A stretch of DNA of 64,000 bases from Herminiimonas arsenitoxidans. GTDB lineage: Bacteria > Pseudomonadota > Gammaproteobacteria > Burkholderiales > Burkholderiaceae_D. The position numbers and the translations under genes are program-made. Shown here one piece after another: positions 17,943 to 25,604 of this stretch (positions are counted from its first letter, which is position 1; every line of letters starts with the position of its first letter). The DNA lies in contig NZ_LT671418.1 of assembly GCF_900130075.1 (NCBI RefSeq), positions 496,001-560,000 on the forward strand. Direction: 5' to 3'. Below the pieces are notes generated by a model. That model made no database searches. It was given only the letters and a program-made list of their open reading frames with translations, and was not told the origin of the DNA.

Positions 17943-18470
17943 TTATTTCTCGGCAGCTGCCTTCAGATTGGCAAGGCCGATGGCAAAATCATCGCCGACC
18001 ATTTTATCCATGCTGAAAAATACGCTCATCAGTTTCGACATATAGTTGGCCGGGCCATACATTGCCCACGTCACTTGCGTGGAATCGCCTTGCGGCTGCA
18101 AAGTAAATTCCGCCGTGTTGTGCGCTTCGAATGGTGACAGGAAATCGAGTTTGATCACGATCCGCGATGGTGGCGATGATTCAGTGATTTCCATTCGTCC
18201 CTTGCCGACATTCTTATTGCCATCCCATTCATAAATCGCGCCTTTGCCGCTGGCTGCGCCGCTATGCGTACGTTTCATGTCTGGATCTTTTTTCTCATAC
18301 GGCGACCATGTGGTCCAGCTATGCAAATCGTTGATGAGTGCGAACACTTTTTCCGGAGCTGCTTTGATGGTGGTCGTACGCTCGACGCGGAAAGTATCCG
18401 GCTTGGTTGCGGCAAAGATAAGGATAGCGGCGAGTATGACTACGACGACAATGGCGAGGATTTTGAACAT
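17943..18470 (-). CDS. SRPBCC family protein with N-terminal membrane anchor
   Basis: The 175-residue protein has one N-terminal transmembrane helix (residues 3-22) and then a START/polyketide-cyclase-like ligand-binding domain. The domain start VERTTTIKAAPEKVFALIND and the DLHSWTTWSPYEKKDP segment are typical. Ligand and function are unknown. A GGAG ribosome site precedes the ATG. It is the last gene of a minus-strand run of small enzymes that may be controlled by the TetR regulator at 20312. Confidence 0.8.
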   Translation of the reverse strand: MFKILAIVVVVILAAILIFAATKPDTFRVERTTTIKAAPEKVFALINDLHSWTTWSPYEKKDPDMKRTHSGAASGKGAIYEWDGNKNVGKGRMEITESSPPSRIVIKLDFLSPFEAHNTAEFTLQPQGDSTQVTWAMYGPANYMSKLMSVFFSMDKMVGDDFAIGLANLKAAAEK

Positions 18471-18510
18471 ATAAGGCTCCGGCTTGGTGGGAGGTGTGGG
18501 TTATTGGGAT

Positions 18511-18939
18511 TCAGACTTGGCCAGCTTCTAGTTTGGTGCGCAGGCGCTCTTCTTGTTCGCGCAATTCCGGAGTGAGTTCTGCGCCGAAATCTTCCATTTC
18601 GAATATCTGGCGGATTTCAATTTCCGATTCGGCACCGGTTGGGTTCGGGCAGCGTTTGACCCACTCGATGGCTTCTTCTTTCGATTTCACTTTCCAGATC
18701 CAGAAGCCGGCAACGAGTTCTTTGGTTTCAGGGAAGGGGCCGTTAACAACTGTGCGTTTGTCTCCGGAAAATTTGACGCGCGCTCCTTTTGAACTTGGCT
18801 GCAAGCCATCGCCGGATAGCATGATGCCGGCGTTCACCAGCTCTTCATTAAACTTGCCCATTTCAGTCAAGAGTTGCTCATCCGGCATGGCGCCAGTTTC
18901 AGAATTTTTGTCTGCTTTAATAATGATCATGAATCGCAT
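18511..18939 (-). CDS. YciI-like (DGPF domain) protein
   Basis: The 142-residue protein belongs to the YciI/DGPF family. It starts MRFMIIIKADKNSE and contains the family stretch VVNGPFPETKELVAGFWIW, in place of the DGPF motif that names the group. Members are dimeric alpha-beta proteins, often paired with extracytoplasmic sigma factors or with VOC and SRPBCC genes as here. The biochemical role is unknown. AGGAG precedes the ATG at good distance. Confidence 0.82.
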   Translation of the reverse strand: MRFMIIIKADKNSETGAMPDEQLLTEMGKFNEELVNAGIMLSGDGLQPSSKGARVKFSGDKRTVVNGPFPETKELVAGFWIWKVKSKEEAIEWVKRCPNPTGAESEIEIRQIFEMEDFGAELTPELREQEERLRTKLEAGQV

Positions 18940-18983
18940 GCTTGTGCTCCTGTTTAGTGATGATTGTTATTTGTGTTTTCGTC

Positions 18984-19457
18984 TTATTCTTGCGGACACA
19001 TTTTCTTGGCCGCTTGCTGCAGTTCTTCCGGGCTCACATCGCGTATATGTGTGGCGATGGACCATGAATGGCCGAACGGATCTTCCAGCACGCCATAACG
19101 GTCGCCCCAGAAAGTATCTTCCATAGGATGTTTCGCTTTTGCTCCTGCTGCAATCGCGCGTGTGAAGACGGCATCGGCATTCTCCACATACAGATGTATG
19201 GTGACTGGGCTGCCTTTAAGCGACTTTGGCCCGAGCGCGCTGAACTCAGGGTACTCATCCATCAGCATGATTGATGAGTCGCCTATGCGCAGATGCGCAT
19301 GCATGATCTTGCCGCCTGGGCCGGGCAAAATGGCGGCGTCTGTCGCATGAAAGGCTTTTTTATAAAACTCGATGGCATCAGCGGCATTAGCGCAAACCAG
19401 ATGCGGAGTGATGCTATGCATTCCTTCCGGAATCGGTTTGACTGGTGGCTTGTTCAT
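18984..19457 (-). CDS. VOC family protein, PhnB-like
   Basis: The 157-residue protein has the PhnB-type glyoxalase/bleomycin-resistance fold. The first strand reads HSITPHLVCANAADAIEFYK, followed by ARLRIGDSSIMLMDEYPE-like sequence and the closing DPFGHSWSIATH. Family members bind metals or small ligands as dimers, and this subgroup has no defined reaction. AGGAGA lies upstream of the ATG. It belongs to the same small-enzyme cluster as its neighbours. Confidence 0.85.
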   Translation of the reverse strand: MNKPPVKPIPEGMHSITPHLVCANAADAIEFYKKAFHATDAAILPGPGGKIMHAHLRIGDSSIMLMDEYPEFSALGPKSLKGSPVTIHLYVENADAVFTRAIAAGAKAKHPMEDTFWGDRYGVLEDPFGHSWSIATHIRDVSPEELQQAAKKMCPQE

Positions 19458-19495
19458 GGTTGTTCTCCTCGTATATCAAGCGAATGATCCCTTGT

Positions 19496-19747
19496 TCATG
19501 CAGTCTGGATTCTCGGTTCAGGCAGTTTGTTGACTGGTTCTGCTGGAATCTCTCGTTTCTTTTCGTGTTGCTCTATCAAGATGATCAATCTTTGCATTTC
19601 CTCTTGATCTTGCTCGGATGTTGCGGATGCCCACAATTGATCGAAGCGCTCGATCATCTGTAAATACTCGATTTCGCGCATCTGCTCTGCTTGCGCGCTA
19701 CGCGCATTTGTTTCGTTTAGTGTCTTTGCGTCAGATGAAAGTGTCAT
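19496..19747 (-). CDS. Small acidic helical protein resembling the N-terminal part of HigA antitoxins
   Basis: The 83-residue product from the ATG at 19747 contains EYLQMIERFDQLWASATSEQ followed by MQRLIILIEQHEKKREIP. This resembles the segment before the helix-turn-helix of HigA-like antitoxins, but the DNA-binding domain is absent and no toxin gene adjoins. It may be a truncated antitoxin relic or a small stand-alone protein. The resemblance is judged by eye. The gene lies between the SnoaL-like and VOC genes in the same direction. Confidence 0.45.
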   Translation of the reverse strand: MTLSSDAKTLNETNARSAQAEQMREIEYLQMIERFDQLWASATSEQDQEEMQRLIILIEQHEKKREIPAEPVNKLPEPRIQTA

Positions 19748-19781
19748 GACTATGTTTGTAGTCGCGTAAGCAGGAGCTGTC

Positions 19782-20225
19782 TTATGGTTGCAGATCGAAG
19801 AGTGCCTTGCCGCTTTCCATATCGAACGGTGCGGAAAAGTGTTCATGTACGATTTTCCACTTGCCGTTGATCTTGCGATATCCGGTCGTCATGCGCATCC
19901 ATGAAGTGTTTTCCTTGCCGTCCTTGTCTTTACCACCGCAGAGATTAAGGCAATGGCTGAATGCCACATCATCGCCAGCCGAAATATGTATGTCATGAAA
20001 TTTGAAGCTCATCTCGGAACACATAGTCATACACATCTGCCAATGCTTTCTGTATACATCCGAACCCTTGAATTGCAAGGCAAGAACGGCATCGTAGGCG
20101 ATGACATCGGGGGCATAGTGCGCCATGGTTGCGTCGAGATCACCGGTGGTGACGGCCTTCAACCAGCTATCAAGAAGTGCGCGGATTTCTGCTTCTGCTG
20201 AGGTAGTTTTAGTCTCCTGGCTCAT
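19782..20225 (-). CDS. SnoaL-like / nuclear transport factor 2-fold protein
   Basis: The start at 20225 has GGAGAA 5 bases upstream and is preferred to an upstream frame extension. The 147-residue protein has the SnoaL-like cone fold pattern: IRALLDSWLKAVTTGDLDAT, MAHYAPDVIAYDA and the final WKIVHEHFSAPF. Such proteins are ketosteroid-isomerase-like enzymes or binding proteins without an assigned reaction. It is the first gene of the minus-strand cluster, divergent from the TetR regulator across a region with a palindromic operator. Confidence 0.8.
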   Translation of the reverse strand: MSQETKTTSAEAEIRALLDSWLKAVTTGDLDATMAHYAPDVIAYDAVLALQFKGSDVYRKHWQMCMTMCSEMSFKFHDIHISAGDDVAFSHCLNLCGGKDKDGKENTSWMRMTTGYRKINGKWKIVHEHFSAPFDMESGKALFDLQP

Positions 20226-20285
20226 ACTGTTTCTCCTATGGAAGGTAGTTATTGTGTACAGTGTCCATAAATAATAGTACAACTA

Positions 20286-20300
20286 GTGTACGGCGTACAC
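20286..20300. promoter_or_regulatory. Candidate TetR operator
   Basis: A perfect 15-bp palindrome GTGTACGGCGTACAC (centre G) lies 11 bp before the TetR start codon and 60 bp before the divergent SnoaL-like gene. A partial copy, TGTGTACAGTG, occurs at 20254. The position fits autoregulation and control of the divergent cluster. Confidence 0.65.
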
Positions 20301-20311
20301 ATTTATTCAAG

Positions 20312-20974
20312 ATGACGAAAAAAATAGTAGTTCCGCAACGCAAGACTTACCGCCATGGGGATTTGTACCGGGCTTTACTGGAGGCGGGAACGCAGCTGGC
20401 GCAGGTCGGTGGGCCGACCGCAGTCGTATTACGTGAAGCCACGCGGCAGGCCGGAGTAGCACCGAATGCAGCGTACCGGCATTTCGCCGATCGCAATGCC
20501 CTGTTGCAGGCGGTGTGCTATGTCGCACAATCGCAACTGGCACTGGCAATAGAGACAGAGATGAAGGCTTGTGTGGATACAGGCAACGCCGTCGATATGG
20601 CACGGGCGCATGTACGTGCAGTCGGTACCGGCTACCTGCGTTTTGCGCGGGCTGAGCCGGGCCTGTTCCGTACCGCGTTTTCGGTGCATGAAGATTTGCA
20701 GCAGGCGAAGACGCCAGCGATGGCGGGTGAAAGTGGACTTACACCGTTTCAATTACTGGGTTCTGCGCTGGATGAATTGGTGGCGGCCGGTGCGATGGCT
20801 CATGAGCGACGAGCAGGGGCAGAATTTCTTGCGTGGTCCGCTGTTCATGGCCTGGCGATGTTATCGATAGACGGACCTTTGCGCAGCCTGAACAACGAGC
20901 AGGCGGAAGCGGTAGGGCAGCGTCTGATCGACATGGTGGAACACGGGATGCCGCTAGCGCGTGGATGGGGCTAA
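20312..20974 (+). CDS. TetR/AcrR family regulator (WHG-type C-terminal domain)
   Basis: The ATG at 20312 is preferred; the longer frame starts with TTG inside the operator region. The 220-residue protein has a TetR helix-turn-helix (LREATRQAGVAPNAAYRHFADRNALLQAV region). A ligand domain follows, with YLRFARAEPGLFRTAFS and the AWSAVHGLAMLSIDGPL segment that matches the WHG pattern. It is probably a repressor of the divergent SnoaL-to-SRPBCC cluster and of itself. The inducer is unknown. Confidence 0.87.
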   Translation: MTKKIVVPQRKTYRHGDLYRALLEAGTQLAQVGGPTAVVLREATRQAGVAPNAAYRHFADRNALLQAVCYVAQSQLALAIETEMKACVDTGNAVDMARAHVRAVGTGYLRFARAEPGLFRTAFSVHEDLQQAKTPAMAGESGLTPFQLLGSALDELVAAGAMAHERRAGAEFLAWSAVHGLAMLSIDGPLRSLNNEQAEAVGQRLIDMVEHGMPLARGWG

Positions 20975-21008
20975 GTAAAGATAGGCGCGTGCAGATAGAA
21001 GAGTAATT

Positions 21009-21227
21009 CTAAAATTTAGGCGTGCGCAAAGGATCAAGCAAATGTCTGAGTGCATTGTGATCAAGCTCATACATCAACGCGATCAAACTACCCAACTCGC
21101 CGGATGGAAATCCTTCGCGCGCAAACCAGCCGAGATAATGCCCCGGTAAATCGGCCAGCAAGCGATCTTTGTATTTGCCGTAAGGCATGGTACGAGTGAC
21201 TAAGAGCTGTAAGTGTTCTGCTTGCAT
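21009..21227 (-). CDS. DUF3820 family protein
   Basis: The 72-residue protein shows the compact DUF3820 pattern: TMPYGKYKDRLLADLPGHYL, then WFAREGFPSGELGSLIALMYEL and a short tail. This small domain is widespread in proteobacteria with no proven function. It is convergent with the TetR gene and lies upstream of, and opposite to, the feo operon. Full-length for the family. Confidence 0.8.
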   Translation of the reverse strand: MQAEHLQLLVTRTMPYGKYKDRLLADLPGHYLGWFAREGFPSGELGSLIALMYELDHNALRHLLDPLRTPKF

Positions 21228-21440
21228 CGACTGTGTTCAAGATTCGTTGAGATATTGATCGCGCATGATAGACGGCATGCGTATTTTTTGCTGCAGCGAA
21301 TTTATTTTAGATGGCAATAAGAGACCGTTCGATGCCTTCCTGAAATGTGTATGAGCTTTCTCGTTGTCGAACAGGCAAGCAGAATAGTAAACATGTATTT
21401 GAAAATCACGGCATAGCCCATCCTCTCTGAGAAATTGGAA

Positions 21441-21459
21441 TATAATGAGAATCATTGTT
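21441..21459 (+). promoter_or_regulatory. Fur box at the feo promoter
   Basis: TATAATGAGAATCATTGTT matches 15 of 19 positions of the Fur consensus and itself contains a perfect TATAAT -10 element. It ends 17 bases before the chosen feoA start codon. Fur with iron would directly block the promoter. Confidence 0.82.
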
Positions 21460-21476
21460 ATTTGTATTGGCTTTGT

Positions 21477-21716
21477 GTGAATCTTTCAGAACTCCTTCCC
21501 TTTACTCCCGCAGTGGTCGATGACGTCGTGAATATCGCGGGCGATGACCCGATTGCCAAGCGTTTGCGCGAACTCGGTTTTGTCTCAGGCGAACCAGTAC
21601 GCATCGTGGCGCGTGGTCCGATCGGCGCTGATCCTTTATTAGTGCAAATTGGCTTCACACGTTTTGCCCTGCGTCGCTCCGAAGCACAACGCGTGCACAT
21701 TCATCTCGCCAGTTAA
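21477..21716 (+). CDS. feoA: Ferrous iron transport protein A
   Basis: FeoA is a small cytosolic SH3-like protein that assists FeoB in Fe(II) uptake. The GTG at 21477 is chosen because an in-frame ATG at 21435 lies upstream of and partly in the Fur box and would be untranscribed. The 79-residue product has the FeoA core IAKRLRELGFVSGEPVRIV and DPLLVQIGFTRFALRRSEA. It is followed 12 bases later by feoB. The length fits the family. Confidence 0.88.
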   Translation: MNLSELLPFTPAVVDDVVNIAGDDPIAKRLRELGFVSGEPVRIVARGPIGADPLLVQIGFTRFALRRSEAQRVHIHLAS

Positions 21717-21728
21717 TTTTTAAATCTC

Positions 21729-23564
21729 ATGCCTATTTCCCGTATCGCGCTTGTCGGTAATCCGAACTGTGGCAAGACTGCCTTATTCAATCAACTGACG
21801 GGTAGCCGTCAGAAGGTTGCGAACTATGCCGGCGTAACGGTAGAGCGCAAAGAAGGGCGCTTTACTGCGCCATCCGGTCGTGTCTTCACCTTGCTGGATT
21901 TGCCCGGCGCTTACAGCCTGGACGCAACCAGTCCGGATGAAGTCATCACACGCGATATCTGTTTGGGTCGCAGGGCTGGCGAATCCGTGCCGGAACTGAT
22001 CGTTTGCGTGGTGGATGCGACCAATCTGCGTTTGCATCTGCGCTTCGTACTTGAAGTCAAACGACTCGGACGCCCGATGGTGTTGGCATTGAACATGATG
22101 GATGCGGCACGCAAGCGCGGTGTCAGCATTGATCGTGAAGAGCTGCAGCGTCAGCTCGGCATGGATGTGATTGAAACCGTTGCGATTCATAGCGGCGGCG
22201 CGAAAGATCTGGTGGCGCATCTGGACACGATAGTCGTGTCGGAAGCCGTTCCTCCAACGGAAGGTACTGCCGCTGAATTGCACGCACAAGTGCGCACCAT
22301 CCTTGCTGCTGCAGTGACGATGCCGACTGCAACGTCGAAAATCGATGATGTAATTGATCGTTGGGTCTTGCATCCAGTCTTTGGCTTGGCGATTTTGGCT
22401 GTTGTGATGTTCTTTATTTTCCAGGCTGTGTTTTCCTGGGCTGAGCCTTTGATGGATGGCATTACCGAAGGCGTGACTTTTGTCGGACAGTGGTTTGCCA
22501 CGACCTTGCCGGATGGTTTGTTACGCAGCTTGGTTGTCGATGGCTTGTTTGCGGGGCTGGGTGCGGTGCTGGTGTTCTTGCCGCAAATTCTGATTCTCTT
22601 CCTCTTCATTCTGGTGCTGGAAGAATCGGGTTATCTGCCGCGCGCAGCCTTCTTGCTCGATCGTTTAATGTTCAAGGCTGGTTTGACCGGACGTTCTTTC
22701 ATTCCTTTGCTGTCTAGTTTTGCCTGCGCGATTCCCGGCATCATGGCGACACGTAGTATTCAAGATCCGCGTGATCGCCTGACAACGATATTGGTTGCGC
22801 CTTTGATGACTTGCTCGGCGCGCTTGCCGGTGTACACCTTGTTGATCGCTGCATTCATCCCAAGCACGACGGTTTGGAGCGTCTTTAATTTGCAGGGCAT
22901 AGTTTTGTTCATTCTGTATATCGCGGGCATCGTTAGCGCGATGGCGGTGGCATGGTTCATCAAACGCATGCGCAAAGACAAGAGCGAACATGCCTTGCTG
23001 ATGGAGTTGCCGTCTTATCGCATGCCTGGCGTACGCAACGTTGCTATCGGTTTGTGGGAGCGCGCGCTTATCTTCTTGCGCCGTGTGACGACCATCATCT
23101 TGTCGCTGACGGTTTTGCTGTGGTTCCTGTCGACTTTCCCTGGCCCACCAGAAGGCGCAACGCTGCCGGCTATTGATTACAGCTTGGCAGGTCAGATCGG
23201 ACGTTTGATGGAACCTGTGTTTGCACCTATTGGTTTCAACTGGCAAATCTGTATTGCGCTGATTCCAGGTCTGGCAGCGCGTGAAGTTGCTGTGGCTGCT
23301 TTGGGTACTGTGTATGCGATGTCAGGTAGCGAAGACGCTGTCGCAGCGCAATTGGGCCCAGTGATTGCTGCGCAATGGTCGTTGGCTACCGCGCTCGCTT
23401 TGCTGGCCTGGTATGTGTTTGCACCACAGTGCATGTCTACACTGGCTGTGATCCGACGCGAAACGAATTCCTGGCGTACAGTGGCGGTTTCCGCTGGCTA
23501 CATGTTTGGTTTGGCGTATCTGGCTTCATTCTTGACTTACCAAATTGCAAAGGCACTGACATGA
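21729..23564 (+). CDS. feoB: Ferrous iron transporter B (GTPase permease)
   Basis: FeoB moves Fe(II) across the inner membrane. The 611-residue protein has an N-terminal G domain with GNPNCGKT at 10-17 and DLPGAYSLD (G3), and ALNMMDAARKRG (G4). A helical spacer and about ten membrane segments follow, with Gate-type sequence FACAIPGIMATRS and the second repeat LIPGLAAREV. The length is shorter than E. coli FeoB (773) but normal for betaproteobacteria. The stop overlaps the start of the next gene (ATGA). Confidence 0.95.
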   Translation: MPISRIALVGNPNCGKTALFNQLTGSRQKVANYAGVTVERKEGRFTAPSGRVFTLLDLPGAYSLDATSPDEVITRDICLGRRAGESVPELIVCVVDATNLRLHLRFVLEVKRLGRPMVLALNMMDAARKRGVSIDREELQRQLGMDVIETVAIHSGGAKDLVAHLDTIVVSEAVPPTEGTAAELHAQVRTILAAAVTMPTATSKIDDVIDRWVLHPVFGLAILAVVMFFIFQAVFSWAEPLMDGITEGVTFVGQWFATTLPDGLLRSLVVDGLFAGLGAVLVFLPQILILFLFILVLEESGYLPRAAFLLDRLMFKAGLTGRSFIPLLSSFACAIPGIMATRSIQDPRDRLTTILVAPLMTCSARLPVYTLLIAAFIPSTTVWSVFNLQGIVLFILYIAGIVSAMAVAWFIKRMRKDKSEHALLMELPSYRMPGVRNVAIGLWERALIFLRRVTTIILSLTVLLWFLSTFPGPPEGATLPAIDYSLAGQIGRLMEPVFAPIGFNWQICIALIPGLAAREVAVAALGTVYAMSGSEDAVAAQLGPVIAAQWSLATALALLAWYVFAPQCMSTLAVIRRETNSWRTVAVSAGYMFGLAYLASFLTYQIAKALT

Positions 23565-23857
23565 ATATTTATGGCTTTGTGCAAGAAGTGATTATCGGCG
23601 CGATCGTACTGTTCAGTGCGCTTTACGTTCTGCGTAAGCTGATGCCGAAGTGGATGCGCGCGCGTCAATTGGCACTGGCGACGATGCTGAGCAAGCCGTC
23701 GCGTTCTTTTTTGCTGCGTAGTTTGGGTGGTTTTTTGATGCCGGGCGAAAGCGCGGGCGGTGGTTGCGGCAGTGGATGCAGCACTTGTTCAACTTGCGCT
23801 TCCAACCCTGAAGCAGAGCCGGAAGTAAAACCGCTGGAATTCCAGCGGCATATTTAA
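23561..23857 (+). CDS. Small Cys-rich membrane protein coupled to FeoB
   Basis: This 98-residue protein overlaps the feoB stop by four bases and is therefore translationally coupled to it. It has an N-terminal membrane helix (VQEVIIGAIVLFSALYVL), then a basic segment, and a C-terminal CGSGCSTCSTC motif with four cysteines. The position is that of FeoC in enterobacteria, but the sequence is unlike winged-helix FeoC. The cysteines could bind iron or an Fe-S cluster. The role as a FeoB accessory is inferred from position. Confidence 0.72.
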   Translation: MNIYGFVQEVIIGAIVLFSALYVLRKLMPKWMRARQLALATMLSKPSRSFLLRSLGGFLMPGESAGGGCGSGCSTCSTCASNPEAEPEVKPLEFQRHI

Positions 23858-23903
23858 GAAGTTTGATCTAACAAAGACGTTTCTGTTTGACCCTAGGCAA
23901 GAC

Positions 23904-24728
23904 TTACTTGATGGTTAGTTTTGCCATTACTTCCTGACGATGTTCTTTCGTCAGAAAACGATGCAAGTTATTTGCATCAGCCGTCCGATTTGCGCTTCCA
24001 CTAGCATTTAACAAGACCATGATCGCATCGCGTCCCGCGGTGCGTACGCGCATGATGATGCAGCGACCAGCTTCCTGTGTATAACCAGTTTTGGACAAAT
24101 AGATGGTCCAGTTCTTGTCGCCTACCAGTTTATTGGTGTTGTGATAGTGGCGCATGGAGCCGTTTACGTCGATCAAGTCATTACTGACGGTCGTGATTCT
24201 TTCGATGTCTGGATACTTGGATGCGGCAAGGGCTAATTTGGCCAGATCGCTTGCCGTTGATGTGTTGTACGGTGACAGACCGGTTGGCTCTTCTATATTC
24301 GTGCGACGCAAATTCAGCAAATGCGCTTTGTTGCGTACTGCCAGCTTGAAATGTTCTAGGCCACCCGGATAAGTGCGCGCCAACGCATGGGCAGCGCGGT
24401 TATCGGAGGACATCAGTGCTAGCTCCAGCAAAGCGTGACGCGACAATACTGCACCAACTGGAACCCGTGAGGAGCTGAACTTGAGTGTATCGACATCTTC
24501 TTCGCTGACCACAATGCGCTCATGCATATCGAGGCGTGCATCGAGGATCACCATTGCGGTCATCAATTTGGTCAGGGAAGCAATCGGTACGATGTCTGTT
24601 GCATTCTTCTCGAACAGGACCTTGCCGGAACTTTCGTCTATCACGATGGCATGTTTGGAACCAACTGACATTGCGGATGCAGATGCTGCTGCGGTGATGG
24701 TGATAGCGAGAAGCAGAGACTTGATCAT
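23904..24728 (-). CDS. pbpG: D-alanyl-D-alanine endopeptidase, PBP7 type
   Basis: The 274-residue periplasmic enzyme has a short signal peptide (ending near SASAM). It shows the three low-molecular-weight penicillin-binding motifs: SLTK at S51-K54, SDN at S108-N110 and KTG at K213-G215. The spacing and length match the PBP7/8 class that cleaves peptidoglycan cross-links. It lies convergent to the feo operon and upstream of a small unknown gene. The exact specificity within the family (endopeptidase or carboxypeptidase) is not certain. Confidence 0.88.
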   Translation of the reverse strand: MIKSLLLAITITAAASASAMSVGSKHAIVIDESSGKVLFEKNATDIVPIASLTKLMTAMVILDARLDMHERIVVSEEDVDTLKFSSSRVPVGAVLSRHALLELALMSSDNRAAHALARTYPGGLEHFKLAVRNKAHLLNLRRTNIEEPTGLSPYNTSTASDLAKLALAASKYPDIERITTVSNDLIDVNGSMRHYHNTNKLVGDKNWTIYLSKTGYTQEAGRCIIMRVRTAGRDAIMVLLNASGSANRTADANNLHRFLTKEHRQEVMAKLTIK

Positions 24729-24949
24729 ATACGCTCGAGTGAATTTCTTTGAGCGAGAATAATAGCGTCGTTTGTGTGTGGAAGGTTGTGGTTATCTTGC
24801 ACTGGCAAGACTATTTTTTGTAACGGATATCAATTTGCTCAGACTTTATTCAGAGGATGAATAAGCTTCTTCAAATTGTTGATCGCCATAGCGGCACATT
24901 TTGAGTGAACACTGTGCAGCACAGGCGATCATTTATAAGGGAGTAGAAC

Positions 24950-25189
24950 TTATTTCTTAGGCAGATTTGGATCAACTGTGTGAGCCACTGCTGCAAACAT
25001 ATCGGCAACAGTTTCGAACTTGTTTTTTCCAAGGTACTCGGCTTCACGCATCAGATGCATGGCGAGCGCCGTATTACTTTCATCCGATGATCCCTTCAAG
25101 GTGCGTCCCAGGTGACGGCAAAAAGACAGAATTTCACTTCTGCTATAGGTTTCTTCGGTCGGTGCAGTTTCTGTCTGCTGATCGCTCAT
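24950..25189 (-). CDS. Small hypothetical protein
   Basis: The ATG at 25189 has AGGAG 6 bases upstream. The 79-residue acidic protein has an unordered Thr/Glu-rich beginning and a helical body RSEILSFCRHLGRTLKGSS with NTALAMHLMREAEYLG. No family is recognised and there is no signal peptide or membrane segment. It stands alone on the minus strand. Confidence 0.6.
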   Translation of the reverse strand: MSDQQTETAPTEETYSRSEILSFCRHLGRTLKGSSDESNTALAMHLMREAEYLGKNKFETVADMFAAVAHTVDPNLPKK

Positions 25190-25604
25190 GGATACTCCTG
25201 TTGATTGAATATAGGTAAGAGGCAAATAGTATCGAATCAAGGCGGGGTTTGTCTCTATATGAGGCAAATATTCATTTCTTGATTTGATTCTTACATTCGT
25301 TTTAAATTAATGTTTAACATTTAATATGAATTATAACTATTTGATTTATTAGTAATTAATTTAATTAAATTTGCCATGCTGAAGGCTTTGAATATTGCTG
25401 GAGTGAAAAACGATGTTGGTGCATGAATTGCTTTGTATAGATCCATCATGGCTAGCAAAATCGCTGCGATCAGCAAAAAAGAGCGCTGCACCATGCAAGA
25501 AATGACGTGAAAAATCTGTTTGTAATGACAAGAAAGTGAACGTTCTTGTCTTAGCTATGCCCAACCGTGCTGGACAAGTATTTATATAGAGAAAAAGGGG
25601 CCTA
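25190..25604. other. AT-rich noncoding interval before opgD
   Basis: This 415-bp gap contains no convincing gene. About 25270-25375 is strongly AT-rich with runs of TTAA and TTAATT. A perfect 8-bp inverted repeat GACAAGAA/TTCTTGTC (25527-25534 and 25543-25550) lies 55 bp before opgD and could be an operator or leader hairpin. Confidence 0.5.

Noticed and set aside
20252..20311. Longer N-terminus of the TetR regulator starting with TTG
   Set aside because: It would translate through the palindromic operator; the ATG at 20312 gives the normal family start.
21237..21455. 72-residue minus-strand frame before feoA
   Set aside because: Its start lies inside the Fur box of the feo promoter and the product looks random.
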